64,000 nt of DNA from Ectopseudomonas guguanensis (GCF_900104265.1 NZ_FNJJ01000006.1:1-64000); one strand, 5' to 3'. Shown: positions 35,238 to 45,650, counted from the stretch's first letter. Translations and numbers: made by a program. Notes: generated from the sequence alone by a model not told the origin.

Positions 35238-37610
35238 ATGGATACCCAGATGATCAAGAAGCCCTGCCCGGGACAGATGGCGCTGACGATCGGTGCGCTA
35301 CTCGGTGCGCCTGTCGCCATGGCGCAGGCCAACCTGCCCTTCCCTCCGACCCCGTCAGCCAGCGATGCCGGCCCGACCCTGCTGGAGTCACGGCACCAGA
35401 AGCGGCAGGCGCCGTCGCACCTGCCGGAGGACGCGCCGAACATTCTGGTCATCATGCTCGACGATGCCGGCTTCGCCCAAGCCGACACCGTCGGCGGTGG
35501 CATTCACACGCCGACCCTGAGCCGGGTCGCCGACAGCGGCATCCGTTACAACGCCTTCCACACCACAGCAATCAGCTCGGCGACACGTGCGGCGCTGCTG
35601 ACGGGGCGAAACCATCACCGGGTGGGCAATGGCGTCATCGCCGAGCTGGCCACCGACTGGGACGGCTACACCGGGGAAATACCCAAGAGTTCGGCGACCA
35701 TGGCCGAAGTGCTCAAGCAGTATGGCTACAGCACCGCAGCCTTCGGCAAGTGGCACAACACCCCGACCCAGTACACCACGGCGGCCGGCCCCTTCGATAC
35801 CTGGCCCACCGGCTATGGCTTCGAGCATTTCTATGGCTTCCTCGCCGGCGAGACCTCTCAGTACGAGCCGCGCCTTTACCGCAACACCACCCCCATCGAA
35901 CCGCCACGCGAGCCGGGCTACCACCTCAGCGAGGATCTCGCCGAGCAGGCGGTGAACTGGCTGCACGAACAGAAAACCCTGGCGCCGAACAAGCCCTTCT
36001 TTCTCTACTGGACGCCGGGCGCCGTACACGGCCCGCACCAGGTGAGTGCCAGCTGGGCGGACAAGTACAAGGGCAAGTTCGACAGCGGCTGGGATCGCTA
36101 CCGCGAAGAAACCTTCGCGCGCCAGAAGGAACTCGGCTTCATTCCGCAGAACGCCCAGCTGACCCCGCGTCCGGCCGAGCTGCCGGCCTGGGACAGCCTC
36201 AGCCCCGAGCAGCAGCGCTACCAGGCCCGCCTGATGGAGGTGTATGCCGGCTTCATGGAGCATGCCGACACCCAGGCCGGCAAGATTCTCGACGAGCTGG
36301 AGCGCCAGGGCGAGCGCGACAACACCCTGATCTTCTACGTGTTCGGTGACAACGGTGCCTCCGCCGAGGGCATGGAAGGCAGCATCAGCGAGCTGCTCGC
36401 ACAGAACGGCATCCCCTTCCCCAAGGAACAGCAGTTGCAGGTGCTCGAGAGCATGTACGGCGGCATGTCGGCGCTGGGCGGGGCCAAGCTGGAGAGCATG
36501 TACAACGCGGCCTGGGCCTGGGCCGGCTCAGGCCCCTTCCCCGGCACCAAGCTGGTAGCCGGCTACTTCGGCGGCACACGCACGCCGCTGGCAGTGTCCT
36601 GGCCCAAGGGTATCGCGGCGGACAAGCGGGTCCGTAACCAGTTTCACCACGTCAACGACATCGCGCCGACCGTCTACGACATCCTCGACATAGCGCCGCC
36701 GCAGTCGGTCAACGGCGTCGTTCAGGACCCACTGGACGGCGTCAGCATGCGCTACAGCTTTGACGAGGCGCATGCCGATTCGCGCAAGCCGCCGCAATAC
36801 TTCGAGGTATTTGGTAGCCGTGGTCTCTACAAGGATGGCTGGATGGCCTCGGTGTTCGGCCCGCGCAAGCCCTGGGTCCAAGGCTTCGCCCAGTTCATGG
36901 GCTGGCAGCCACAGAACGACCGCTGGGCCCTGTATGACCTGCGCAGCGACTATTCGCAGGCCATCGACCTGGCGGACAAATACCCGGAGAAGCTCGCTGA
37001 GCTGAAGGCCGAATTCGATGCGCAGGCCAAGGCCAACCACGTTTATCCCATTGGCGCGGGGCTGTATCCCTTCCTCGACCCGACGCTGCTCGCTGGTGAC
37101 GGTCGTCAGGAATGGCGCTTCGATGCACGTACCAAGCGCCTGCCCGAGTTCGTCGCGCCCAACCTGCGCAGTCGCGGCAGCCTGGTGAGTGTCCAGGTCG
37201 AGCTACCGGAAAAGGCCAACGGCGTGATCTACGCGCTGGGTGGCATCAGTGGCGGTGTGACCCTCTATCTGGACCAAGGACATGTGGTCTACGAGTACAA
37301 CGCCATGGCGCTGGCGCGTATCAAGCTGCGTGCCGAACGGCCTCTGAGCGCCGGTAACACGACCATCGAGGTACGCACCCAACCGACCGCCGCCAAACCA
37401 GCCGCTCCGGTGCAACTGAGCCTGCTGGTAGACGGCGAGGAAGTGGCCAGTGGGGTGACCCCTTTCGCCCCACCGCTGACCTTTACCGCCAGCGAGACCT
37501 TCGACATCGGCGAGGATCTCGGCTCACCGGTGGCACTGGACTACTTCGAGCGCGCGCCCTTTGCCTTCGACGGCAAGGTGCAGGACCTGCTCGTGCGCTA
37601 CACCCCCTGA
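35238..37610 (+). CDS. Ser-type arylsulfatase, exported
   Basis: The 790-residue protein belongs to the alkaline-phosphatase-like sulfatases and hydrolyses sulfate esters. It starts with a hydrophobic signal-like segment ending about residue 31 (VAMAQA). It has the metal site NILVIMLDDAGF and the active-site signature S113-S-A-T-R117 (S/C-x-P/A-x-R). Serine, not Cys, is at the formylglycine position, so it is a Ser-type enzyme that needs an AtsB/anSME maturase, which is encoded at 38499. Other motifs are GKWHN and PFFLYWTPGAVHGPHQ. It is longer than classic ~550-aa sulfatases, with a C-terminal beta-rich part. A weak hairpin (37624-37642) follows. Confidence 0.9.
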   Translation: MDTQMIKKPCPGQMALTIGALLGAPVAMAQANLPFPPTPSASDAGPTLLESRHQKRQAPSHLPEDAPNILVIMLDDAGFAQADTVGGGIHTPTLSRVADSGIRYNAFHTTAISSATRAALLTGRNHHRVGNGVIAELATDWDGYTGEIPKSSATMAEVLKQYGYSTAAFGKWHNTPTQYTTAAGPFDTWPTGYGFEHFYGFLAGETSQYEPRLYRNTTPIEPPREPGYHLSEDLAEQAVNWLHEQKTLAPNKPFFLYWTPGAVHGPHQVSASWADKYKGKFDSGWDRYREETFARQKELGFIPQNAQLTPRPAELPAWDSLSPEQQRYQARLMEVYAGFMEHADTQAGKILDELERQGERDNTLIFYVFGDNGASAEGMEGSISELLAQNGIPFPKEQQLQVLESMYGGMSALGGAKLESMYNAAWAWAGSGPFPGTKLVAGYFGGTRTPLAVSWPKGIAADKRVRNQFHHVNDIAPTVYDILDIAPPQSVNGVVQDPLDGVSMRYSFDEAHADSRKPPQYFEVFGSRGLYKDGWMASVFGPRKPWVQGFAQFMGWQPQNDRWALYDLRSDYSQAIDLADKYPEKLAELKAEFDAQAKANHVYPIGAGLYPFLDPTLLAGDGRQEWRFDARTKRLPEFVAPNLRSRGSLVSVQVELPEKANGVIYALGGISGGVTLYLDQGHVVYEYNAMALARIKLRAERPLSAGNTTIEVRTQPTAAKPAAPVQLSLLVDGEEVASGVTPFAPPLTFTASETFDIGEDLGSPVALDYFERAPFAFDGKVQDLLVRYTP

Positions 37611-37655
37611 GCCAGACTGCATGGGCCGCGCTATGCGTGGCCTTAGGAGACGACC

Positions 37656-38489
37656 ATGGCCATAGCCGATCTTAACCACAAGAAAGTCCTGATCACCGGC
37701 GCCGCCTCCGGCATCGGCCGTGCCGCCGCGCTGGCCTTCGCCCGCCAGGGCGCTACCGTGCTGCTGTGCGATATCGATACCGCCGCCCTGGAGTCGCTGC
37801 GCCAGCAGATCGCGGGGGTCGGCAGCGAATGTTTTGCCTATACCGTGGATGTCAGCAACGCCCGCGCCATGGCGGAGCTGGCAACGCGCATTCACGCCAC
37901 GCAGGGCACTCTCGACGTGCTGGTCAACAACGCCGGCATCGGTTACCTGGGCCGCTTTCTCGACAGCGATCTGGGCCACTGGCAGCGAGTGCTGGACATC
38001 AACCTGATGGGCGTGGTGCATGGCTGCCACTGCTTCATTCCGGCCATGATCGAAGCCGGCGGGCCGCGCCTGGTAATCAACGTGGCCTCGGCGGCAGCGC
38101 TGTTCCCCTCCCCCAGCATGGCCGCCTATGCAGCATCCAAGCATGCGGTCTACGGCTTCAGCGAAGTACTGAAGATGGAGCTGCACGATACCCAGGTGCA
38201 GGTCACCACCCTATGTCCCGGCGTGATCAACACGCCCATCGTGGCCAGCCGCAGCAATATCGCCGCCTCGGTGAGCGACGAGCAGATCGGCCGCCTGCAG
38301 TCCTACTACCAGGCCAAGGGCTGCAGCCCGGAGCTTGTGGCCGAGAGCCTGATACGTGCGGTGAAGGATGGTCGCGATCTGATCCTGGTGGGCCCCTTCG
38401 CCCGCCTGATCTTCCAGCTAAAGCGCGTCTCGATCGGCCTGCTGCGCAAAATCGTCCTCAAGGACGCGCACAAGTTCGGTTATCTCTGA
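37656..38489 (+). CDS. Short-chain dehydrogenase/reductase
   Basis: The 277-residue SDR has the cofactor motif TGAASGIG (about residues 14-21), NNAG (about 90), catalytic Ser region (INVASAAAL) and YAASK (about 154-158). Its C-terminal extension (GPFARLIFQLKRVSIGLLRKIVLKD) is hydrophobic-basic, as in SDRs that act on lipophilic alcohols or sterols. Asp after the second strand (LLCDID) suggests NAD(H). It lies between sulfatase and maturase, so it may oxidise the alcohol released by desulfation. Confidence 0.88.
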   Translation: MAIADLNHKKVLITGAASGIGRAAALAFARQGATVLLCDIDTAALESLRQQIAGVGSECFAYTVDVSNARAMAELATRIHATQGTLDVLVNNAGIGYLGRFLDSDLGHWQRVLDINLMGVVHGCHCFIPAMIEAGGPRLVINVASAAALFPSPSMAAYAASKHAVYGFSEVLKMELHDTQVQVTTLCPGVINTPIVASRSNIAASVSDEQIGRLQSYYQAKGCSPELVAESLIRAVKDGRDLILVGPFARLIFQLKRVSIGLLRKIVLKDAHKFGYL

Positions 38490-38498
38490 GCCTGCGCC

Positions 38499-39758
38499 AT
38501 GAGCAATCACCAGCCGCAAGGCCTGCACCTGATGGCCAAGCCCGTCGGACCGATCTGCAACCTCGATTGCGACTACTGCTTCTACCTGGAGAAGGAGCGG
38601 CTGCACCCTGCGGGCAACCGCTTTCGCATGAGCGACGAGGTGCTGCGCGCCTATGTGCAGCGCTATATCGCGGCGCAGCGCAGCCCGGTAGTGGAGTTCA
38701 CCTGGCAGGGCGGCGAGCCCACCCTGCTCGGCCTGGAATTCTTCCAGCGCGCTCTGGACTACCAGCGCGAGTTCGCCGGCGGCAAGCGCATTCGCAACAC
38801 CCTGCAGACCAACGGCACCCTGCTCGACGAGAGCTGGTGTGCCTTTCTCGCCCGCGAGGGGTTCACGGTCGGTATCAGCCTCGATGGGCCACGGCAACTG
38901 CACGACCGGCACCGCCCGGACAAGCGCGGCCGCTCCAGTTTCGACGCCGTGATGCGCGGCCTGCGCCTGCTGCAGCAGCACGCGGTGCCCTACAACGTGC
39001 TGGTCACCGTAACGCGTGAGGCCACCGAACAACCGCTGGCACTCTACCGTTTCCTCAAGGAGGCGGGCGTGCGCCATATCCAGTTCAACCCGGTGGTCGA
39101 GCGCGCGCCGACCCAGCCCGATGCCGCACGCGGTCAACAGTTCGCCACCCCGCCCGAGCTGCGCCTGCGCGATATACAGGCAACCACGGCAGCGGTTACG
39201 GCGCAAAGCGTCGAGGCCGAGGCCTATGGCGATTTTCTCGTGGCCATCTTCGACGAATGGGTGCGCCAGGACGTCGGCAGCGTACACGTGATGAACTTCG
39301 AATGGGCGCTGGCCGCCTGGTGCCAGCTGCCGCCCAGCGTCTGCCTGTTCGCCCCGCGCTGCGGCAAGGCGGCGATAGTCGAGCACGACGGCAGCCTGTA
39401 CTCCTGCGACCACTACATGTACCCCGAGTACCGCCTTGGCAACATCCGCGAGCAGGATCCGGCCGAGCTGCTCGCCTCGCCCGCCCAGCAGGCCTTCGGC
39501 GCGGCCAAGCAAGAGGCGCTGCCCGACTACTGTCGCAGTTGCGACTACCTGTTCGCCTGCCACGGCGAGTGCCCGAAGAACCGCTTCATCGACACACCGG
39601 ACGGCAAGCCCGGGCTCAACTACCTGTGCGCCGGCTACAAGCGCTATTTCCGCCACCTCACCCCCTACCTCAACGCCATGGCCAAGCTCGTCGCCCATGG
39701 CCAGCCCGCCGAGCTGATCATGCAGGCCTTCCACGGCCCCCTGTTGATCAAGCTGTAG
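38499..39758 (+). CDS. Anaerobic-type sulfatase maturase, radical SAM (AtsB/anSME)
   Basis: The 419-residue radical-SAM/SPASM enzyme converts the active-site Ser (or Cys) of a sulfatase to formylglycine. It has the SAM cluster C-N-L-D-C-D-Y-C (about residues 20-27) and TWQGGEPTLLG. The C-terminal SPASM clusters include CGKAAIVEHDGSLYSCDHYMYPE and CRSCDYLFACHGECPKNRF. Its presence next to a Ser-type sulfatase is the classic Klebsiella atsA-atsB arrangement. It starts 9 bp after the SDR, in the same operon. Confidence 0.92.
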   Translation: MSNHQPQGLHLMAKPVGPICNLDCDYCFYLEKERLHPAGNRFRMSDEVLRAYVQRYIAAQRSPVVEFTWQGGEPTLLGLEFFQRALDYQREFAGGKRIRNTLQTNGTLLDESWCAFLAREGFTVGISLDGPRQLHDRHRPDKRGRSSFDAVMRGLRLLQQHAVPYNVLVTVTREATEQPLALYRFLKEAGVRHIQFNPVVERAPTQPDAARGQQFATPPELRLRDIQATTAAVTAQSVEAEAYGDFLVAIFDEWVRQDVGSVHVMNFEWALAAWCQLPPSVCLFAPRCGKAAIVEHDGSLYSCDHYMYPEYRLGNIREQDPAELLASPAQQAFGAAKQEALPDYCRSCDYLFACHGECPKNRFIDTPDGKPGLNYLCAGYKRYFRHLTPYLNAMAKLVAHGQPAELIMQAFHGPLLIKL

Positions 39759-39782
39759 CCCCAACCGAAGGAGAAACCCACC

Positions 39783-41405
39783 ATGCTGGCCAGCATCTCC
39801 ATCCAGCGTCGCCTGCTGATCCTGACCCTGGCGCCGCTCGCGGCCCTAGTGGTGGTGATGGCACTGGCTCTCGATATCGCTGGCCGGCTCAACCGACACT
39901 TCGAGGAGCTGTTCATTGATCGAATGCAACCAATCAGCCAGATCAAGAGCGTGGCCGATGCCTATGCGGTGGACATGGTCGATGCCCTGCACAAATACCG
40001 TGCGGGTCTGATCGTGGAAGAACAGCTGCGCCAGACGTTCACCACCTCACGCCAAGAGGCAGACAAGGCACTGGACACCTATTCCGCGACGCGCCTGACC
40101 GCTGAGGAGCGCCAGCATCTGGAGCGCATTCGGGCGTTGCTGCAGGAGGCTGACGGACTGGCCACAGGGTATCTGCGCCAGCTTGGCGAACCGCTGCGTG
40201 AGCAGGAGGCGAGCAGCTTCAACCGCCAGCTCTATGCGGTCTTCGACCCGCTGGGCAGCGAGCTGGATAGTCTGGTGCAGCTGCAACTGGACGAAGGCCG
40301 AAAGCTGAGCGAGTCGACACACAGCGAGTATCTGCTGACACGCAACCTCTTCATCGCTGTCGGGCTCATCGCTTTGCTGCTGGTGCTCGCCTGCTCGTGG
40401 ACCATCGCCCTTTCAATCATCCGCCCCTTGGGCCGCCTGTGCGGTCTGATCGGTGAGGTTCGTCACAACTGCGACCTTACCCTGCGCGTACCCGTGGAGG
40501 GTCGCGACGAGTTGGCCATCACCGCGCAGGCGCTCAACGCCCTGCTCGAGCACTTCCACAGCCTGATCCGTCATCTCGGCGACACCGCCAGCCAATTAGC
40601 GGCGTCAGCCGAACAGATGAGCACGATCAGCGTCCAGGTCAGTGGTGCGACCGCCCAGCAAGGCCAACAGGCCGCCCTGGTCGCCACGGCGGTGCACGAG
40701 ATGAGCGCAGCCATCCAGGAGGTTGCCGGCAGTGCGCAGAACACGTCCGGCAATGCCGCTGAGGCGCGGCGCGAAGCCCATCTGGGCAGCAGCCTGGTGC
40801 AGTCCAACGTGCAGGCCATCGAACAGCTAAGCGCAAGGGTCCAGCAAGGCGCCGGCGTCATCGACCGCCTGCACGCCAAAAGTGAGGAGATAGGCAGCGT
40901 TCTGACAGTCATTCAGAACATCGCCGGACAGACCAACCTGCTGGCCCTAAATGCGGCCATCGAGGCCGCCCGTGCCGGCGAGGCTGGACGCGGATTTGCA
41001 GTGGTCGCGGACGAGGTACGGAGTTTGGCGAGCAATACTCAGCAAGCCACCGAATCCATCCACGGCATGATCGCCGCCCTGCAGGAAGGGGCTCGCCAGG
41101 CGGTCGAGGCGATGCGTCAGTCCTGTGCTCAGGCCGATGAAAGCGTCGGCCATGCCAGACGCTCGGGCGAAGTGCTGCAGCATATTGCCGCGGCGGTCGA
41201 CTGCATCGCCGACGGCAGCGTGCAAATTTCCACAGCCACAGAAGAGCAGACCGCAGTGGCCTGTGACATCAGCCTCAATATAACCGGCCTCAACGATAGC
41301 ATTCAGGAAGTCGTCAGCGCCGCCCAACAGAATTCCGTTGCCAGCCGCGAGTTGGCCCAGTTGGCCAATGGTCTGCAGCAGCAGGCCATACGCTTTCGCA
41401 CCTAG
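39783..41405 (+). CDS. Methyl-accepting chemotaxis protein
   Basis: The 540-residue chemoreceptor has TM1 (about 12-32) and a periplasmic helical-bundle sensor of about 155 residues. TM2 (about 188-208) is followed by HAMP ([25 protein letters not shown]) and a cytoplasmic signalling hairpin with the conserved tip [40 protein letters not shown]. There is no CheR/CheB pentapeptide at the C terminus. It lies 24 bp after the maturase and 11 bp before a solute-binding-like gene. Confidence 0.95.
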   Translation: MLASISIQRRLLILTLAPLAALVVVMALALDIAGRLNRHFEELFIDRMQPISQIKSVADAYAVDMVDALHKYRAGLIVEEQLRQTFTTSRQEADKALDTYSATRLTAEERQHLERIRALLQEADGLATGYLRQLGEPLREQEASSFNRQLYAVFDPLGSELDSLVQLQLDEGRKLSESTHSEYLLTRNLFIAVGLIALLLVLACSWTIALSIIRPLGRLCGLIGEVRHNCDLTLRVPVEGRDELAITAQALNALLEHFHSLIRHLGDTASQLAASAEQMSTISVQVSGATAQQGQQAALVATAVHEMSAAIQEVAGSAQNTSGNAAEARREAHLGSSLVQSNVQAIEQLSARVQQGAGVIDRLHAKSEEIGSVLTVIQNIAGQTNLLALNAAIEAARAGEAGRGFAVVADEVRSLASNTQQATESIHGMIAALQEGARQAVEAMRQSCAQADESVGHARRSGEVLQHIAAAVDCIADGSVQISTATEEQTAVACDISLNITGLNDSIQEVVSAAQQNSVASRELAQLANGLQQQAIRFRT

Positions 41406-41416
41406 AGGGCGTCTCG

Positions 41417-42142
41417 ATGAAGAGCTTGCTCTGCCTGCCTGTTCTCTGCCTATGCCTGCAAGCGCACTCTCAGGAGACAATCCGCGTCGGCGTCGAATTG
41501 CAGCCCTATCTGCCTTACTACGAGGTACAGGACGACGAGTACCGCGGCTACGCCCGTGAACTGCTGGATGCTTTCGCCGCTAGCCGAGGATACCGCTTCA
41601 TCTATGAGCCTCGGCCGGTGCAACGCCTCCACCGCGACTTTCTCTCCGGCCGCTTTGATCTCAAATACCCTGACCATCCCTTGTGGAATGCCGAGCAGAA
41701 GGCTGGTCTGGTCATTCATTACAGTCAGCCAACCGCAACTTATCTGGACGGCATGTTGCTCAAGCCGTCAGACCTGGGCCAAGAGCCTGGACGCGTAAAG
41801 CTGCTCGGCACCCAGAATGGGTTCACCCCCTGGCCCTATCTGGAAGCCATACGTAGCGGACGCATGCAACTGGTGCAGAACAACCGCATCGACGCGCTAC
41901 TGCGCATGGCGTTGAGCAATCGAATAGATGCGGTATACCTCAACCCCCGGGTAGCGGCCCATCACCTGCAGCAATTGGGACTGACACCAGACGCATTGGT
42001 ATTCGCGCCGCAAATGGGCTATGTGGAGGACCACTACTACCTATCCAGTATCAGGCGACCAGAGCTGATCGCCGAATTCGACCGTTTCCTCCTGGAGCAC
42101 GCGGAACAGATCGAGCTGATGCGCCGGCGCCATGGCTTGTAA
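41417..42142 (+). CDS. Periplasmic solute-binding protein-like (family 3)
   Basis: The 241-residue protein has a signal peptide (MKSLLCLPVLCLCLQAHS) and a bacterial extracellular solute-binding family 3 fold: ETIRVGVELQPYLPYYEV, DEYRGYARELLDAFAASRGYRFIYEPRP. No transporter genes adjoin it. It starts 11 bp after the chemoreceptor, so it may present a ligand to it or sense the periplasm. Ligand unknown. Confidence 0.8.
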   Translation: MKSLLCLPVLCLCLQAHSQETIRVGVELQPYLPYYEVQDDEYRGYARELLDAFAASRGYRFIYEPRPVQRLHRDFLSGRFDLKYPDHPLWNAEQKAGLVIHYSQPTATYLDGMLLKPSDLGQEPGRVKLLGTQNGFTPWPYLEAIRSGRMQLVQNNRIDALLRMALSNRIDAVYLNPRVAAHHLQQLGLTPDALVFAPQMGYVEDHYYLSSIRRPELIAEFDRFLLEHAEQIELMRRRHGL

Positions 42143-42367
42143 GTCGAAGACAGGTCTCTCGCCCCCCAGAGCAGTCAGCTCGCTCTGGTCGTTAGCCACA
42201 GTTCGCACAGATGACGGCGCACCATGCGCCGACACGCAGCGCTAGGTCCTCGTCGTCGGGCTCCGTACCCCCTCCTCGCTCAGCCCCGGCACATAAAAAC
42301 GACCGAGCAACGGCACTAGGGCCAACCGCATCGACATTCCCTCCTTTCACGGAGAAGTATCAGCCGT
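42143..42367. other. Gap between convergent solute-binding genes
   Basis: The gap holds a perfect 7-bp hairpin CGGCGCA-CCA-TGCGCCG (42215-42231) but no T-tract, so it may be a weak bidirectional terminator. I see no gene in it. Confidence 0.4.
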
Positions 42368-43180
42368 CTAGGGCTCCTGCCTGTCGCCAGCAACGCCTGG
42401 GGTGTGCAGGCGGCCCGGGTAGATCGTGCGTGCCAGCTCCGGCCACTCCGGCGAGTGACGTATCCGCTCGATGGCCATCCAGACGCGATCCAGGTGCTCC
42501 CGCTGTTCGGCATATAGCGCCTTGTTGAACGCCAGGTAGGTGTTACTGCGCATGAAGGGCAAAGGCAGGCGCTGCAATCCCGCGAACTCGGGCTGTCGCA
42601 ACAACTCGCTTACCCTTGGCTCCAGGCCGAGGGCGACGTCCGCGCGCCCCATCAGCAGCATGCGCATCAGTTGCTCCGGCGAGTGGGCGCTGTCCAGGCC
42701 GCGATAGCCGAGTTCCGCCAGGCGCTCGCTGAAGGCCGAAATGCCGGCCTCGTGGATGACCGGCGTCCGTAGCGCGCTGAAGACCTTGCCGTTCCACTCG
42801 GTCTGGCTATCCCGACGGCGGATTACCACCGCCACGACCTCGCCCACGGAGCGCGCCGCATGGGCCATGCCACGCCGCAGCGGCATCGCCAGTTTGCTAC
42901 GGTTTTCGGCCGTGTCGGCGACAGTAGCGGCCCCATCGAGGTCGCCCTGCGTCACTGCCTTGAGACAACGTCGCCAGGGCAGCACGACGAACTCCAGCTG
43001 CCAGCCGACCTCGCCGACGGCACGGCGGATCAGATACTGGGCCTGGCCGTCACGATGCGGAAAGGTCAAGGGCGGATAGGCATGGTCGCTCACACAGATA
43101 CGCAGGCGATCGGCCTGAGCCGCCAGTGGCGTAACGGCCCCCAGGCCAAGCAACCACAACCGCAACAGCCACTGGCGCAC
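42368..43180 (-). CDS. Periplasmic solute-binding protein-like (family 3)
   Basis: The 270-residue protein starts with GTG (43178-43180) and a signal peptide ending about VTPLAAQA (residue 22). A family 3 fold follows (DRLRICVSDHAYPPLTFPHRDGQAQYLIRRAV; LDGAATVADTAEN; MLLMGRADVALGL). Such stand-alone proteins are common beside transporters. It is 10 bp downstream of the RND exporter on the same strand, so it may be the last gene of that operon. Confidence 0.78.
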   Translation of the reverse strand: MRQWLLRLWLLGLGAVTPLAAQADRLRICVSDHAYPPLTFPHRDGQAQYLIRRAVGEVGWQLEFVVLPWRRCLKAVTQGDLDGAATVADTAENRSKLAMPLRRGMAHAARSVGEVVAVVIRRRDSQTEWNGKVFSALRTPVIHEAGISAFSERLAELGYRGLDSAHSPEQLMRMLLMGRADVALGLEPRVSELLRQPEFAGLQRLPLPFMRSNTYLAFNKALYAEQREHLDRVWMAIERIRHSPEWPELARTIYPGRLHTPGVAGDRQEP

Positions 43181-43190
43181 GGCCTAACCC

Positions 43191-45626
43191 TCAGTGTGCC
43201 TTCCTGAGCAGGAAATGCGACAGGGCCGGAATCAACACCAGCGCACCGATCATGTTCCAGACGAACATGAAGGTCAGCAGGATGCCCATGTCGGCCTGGA
43301 ACTTGATCGGCGACCAGGCCCAGGTAACCACACCGGCGGCCAGGGTGACGCCAATCAATGCCACCACCTTGCCGGTGAAGGCCACGGCGTTCTTGTAGGC
43401 CTGGGCCAGCGGCAAACCGTCGCGTTGCTGGGCCAGCTGCACGCTGAGCAGGTAGAGCGCGTAATCCACACCGATGCCCACACCGAGAGCGATCACCGGC
43501 AGGGTGGCGACCTTCACCCCCATGCCCAGCCACACCATCAGCGCCTCGCAGAGTATCGACGTCAGCATCAGGGGTACCACCGCCACGACCACCGCACGCC
43601 AGCTGCGGAAGGTGATGAAACACAGCACGATGACCGCCAGATAGACATAGATCAGCATGGTGCGGTTGGCTTCGCGCACGACGATATTGGTGGCCGCCTC
43701 GATCCCTGCGCTGCCGGCGGCAAGGAGGAACTGCCGCTCATCCGTGCTGTGCTCGCGGGCGAATTCATCGGCCACCTGCACCACGCGCTCCAGGGTCTCG
43801 GCCTTGTGATCGGACAGGTAGGCAACCACCGGCATCATGGTGCATTCGTTGTTGAACAGATCCGGGTTGTTCACCGAGGCCTGCTGGGCGCCGTAGTTGA
43901 GTACGTCCTGGTTGCGCGCCACGGTCAGCCATTTCGGGTTGCCCTCGTAGGTACCGGCGGTGATCTGACGCACCGCATCGACCAACGATACCGTGGCCTG
44001 TACTCCGGGCTGTTGCTGCAGCAACCAGCCCAGTCTGTCGGCCTCCACCAGTGTCTGGTACTTCAGGCAGCCTTCCGGCGGGGTTTTCACCATCACCGCG
44101 AAGAGATCGCTGGACAGCGAATAGTGCTCGGTGATGTAGGCGTTGTCGCGGTTGTAACGCGAATCCGCGCGCAGCTCGGGCGCACCCGGATCAAGGTCGC
44201 CGATCTGCAGTTGGCTGCTGACCGCTATCCCACCAACCGCCAGCAGAGCGGCGACGGCCACGGTCACACTTGCCCAGCGGCGCTCGGTGAAGCGGTCGAG
44301 CAGGTTCCAGAGAGCGCCGAGGCCTCTGCCCCGGCGCTCCTCGCCTTCTTCCACCAGGCTGCGCACGGCGGCGGCCTGGCTGACGCCGGTGTAGGAGAGC
44401 AGCACCGGCAACAACACCAGGTTGGTGAAGATCAGCACGGCCACGCCGATGCTCGCGGTGATCGCCAGATCCTGGATCACCGGTATGTCGATCAGCATCA
44501 GCACGGCAAAGCCCACCGCATCGGCCAGCAGCGCGGTCAGGCCAGCGAGGAATAGCCGTCGGAAGGTGTAGCGAGCCGCCACCAGCTGGTGGGTACCGCG
44601 GCCGACGTCCTGCATGATGCCGTTCATCTTCTGCGCGCCATGGGATACGCCGATGGCGAATACCAGAAACGGCACCAGGATGGAGAAGGGATCGAGCGCA
44701 TAGCCGAGCAGCGCCACGAGGCCGAGCTGCCAGGCCACTGCCACCGCCGAACAGCTGACCACCAGTGCAGTGCTGCGCACGCAGCGGGTGTAGGCGTAGA
44801 TGATGGCAGTAGCGATCACTGCAGCGACGCCGAAGTACAGCATCACCTTCATCAGGCCGTCGATCAGGTCGCCGACCAGCTTGGCGAAGCCGATCACGCG
44901 GATCTTGATCTTGCCTGTCCCTTCCTGATCCGCGGCGTGCTGGCCGTTGCTGCCGGCGTACTCGAATTTGCCGCGCAGCTTCTCTTCGAGAAGCCGGGAG
45001 AAGGCATGGTAATCGACCGACTGGCCGGTAACGGGGTCCTTGTCCAGCAGCGGCACGAAGATCATCGATGACTGGAAGTCATTACCCACCAGACTGCCGA
45101 CGATGCCGGCACGGGCGATATTGAGGCGCAACTGCTCGGCCCCCTGGACCGAACCGTCGTAGGAATCGGGCATGACCGGACCGCCACGGAAACCCTCTTC
45201 GGTCACTTCGGTCCAGCGTACGGCCGGTGTCCACAACGACTTGATCCAGGCGCGGTCGACACCCGGGGTGAGGAACAGCTCGTCGTTGACCTCTTTCAGC
45301 ACTTCCAGATAGTGAGGGTCGAAGATGTCGCCCTGGGTATTTTCCACCACCACCCGTACCGAACTGCCCAGGCCACGCAGCGCGTGGCGGTTCTCCAGGT
45401 AGTTTTTGATAAAGGGCTGGTTGTGCGGAATCATCTTCTCGAAACTGGCATTGAGCTCCAGACGCGTCGCGGCGAAGTAACTCAGCACCAGGGTGACGAG
45501 CAGACAGGCGAAGATCACCAGCCGGCGATGGTTGAAGATCAATCGCTCCAGCAGGCTGCCGGAGCGGGCGTCGAAGTCCTTCAGCTCGCGGATCACGGGC
45601 ATGGAGTCGAGCTTTTGGATAGCCAT
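43191..45626 (-). CDS. RND/MMPL-superfamily exporter
   Basis: The 811-residue inner-membrane protein has two MMPL/SSD repeats, about 12 TM helices, and two large periplasmic loops (about 60-240 and 480-640). Hallmarks are FLVFAIGVSHGAQKMNGIM in the first half and VIALGVGIGVDYALYLLSVQLAQQRDG in the second. Relatives move hydrophobic molecules such as lipids, hopanoids or sterol-like compounds across the periplasm. No membrane-fusion partner or TolC-type gene is nearby; the YCF48 and DUF1302 proteins probably take those roles. It starts 24 bp after the YCF48 gene in one operon. Confidence 0.9.
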   Translation of the reverse strand: MAIQKLDSMPVIRELKDFDARSGSLLERLIFNHRRLVIFACLLVTLVLSYFAATRLELNASFEKMIPHNQPFIKNYLENRHALRGLGSSVRVVVENTQGDIFDPHYLEVLKEVNDELFLTPGVDRAWIKSLWTPAVRWTEVTEEGFRGGPVMPDSYDGSVQGAEQLRLNIARAGIVGSLVGNDFQSSMIFVPLLDKDPVTGQSVDYHAFSRLLEEKLRGKFEYAGSNGQHAADQEGTGKIKIRVIGFAKLVGDLIDGLMKVMLYFGVAAVIATAIIYAYTRCVRSTALVVSCSAVAVAWQLGLVALLGYALDPFSILVPFLVFAIGVSHGAQKMNGIMQDVGRGTHQLVAARYTFRRLFLAGLTALLADAVGFAVLMLIDIPVIQDLAITASIGVAVLIFTNLVLLPVLLSYTGVSQAAAVRSLVEEGEERRGRGLGALWNLLDRFTERRWASVTVAVAALLAVGGIAVSSQLQIGDLDPGAPELRADSRYNRDNAYITEHYSLSSDLFAVMVKTPPEGCLKYQTLVEADRLGWLLQQQPGVQATVSLVDAVRQITAGTYEGNPKWLTVARNQDVLNYGAQQASVNNPDLFNNECTMMPVVAYLSDHKAETLERVVQVADEFAREHSTDERQFLLAAGSAGIEAATNIVVREANRTMLIYVYLAVIVLCFITFRSWRAVVVAVVPLMLTSILCEALMVWLGMGVKVATLPVIALGVGIGVDYALYLLSVQLAQQRDGLPLAQAYKNAVAFTGKVVALIGVTLAAGVVTWAWSPIKFQADMGILLTFMFVWNMIGALVLIPALSHFLLRKAH

Positions 45627-45650
45627 GAAGGTTGTCTCTCTTTCTTGTAC

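Noticed and set aside
34802..36349. 515-codon frame overlapping the cupin and sulfatase genes
   Set aside because: Out of frame with two well-supported genes; Arg/Pro/Gly/Ala-rich shadow.
38418..39764. Minus-strand frame opposite the sulfatase maturase
   Set aside because: Shadow; no conserved motifs, whereas the opposite strand has all radical-SAM Cys motifs.
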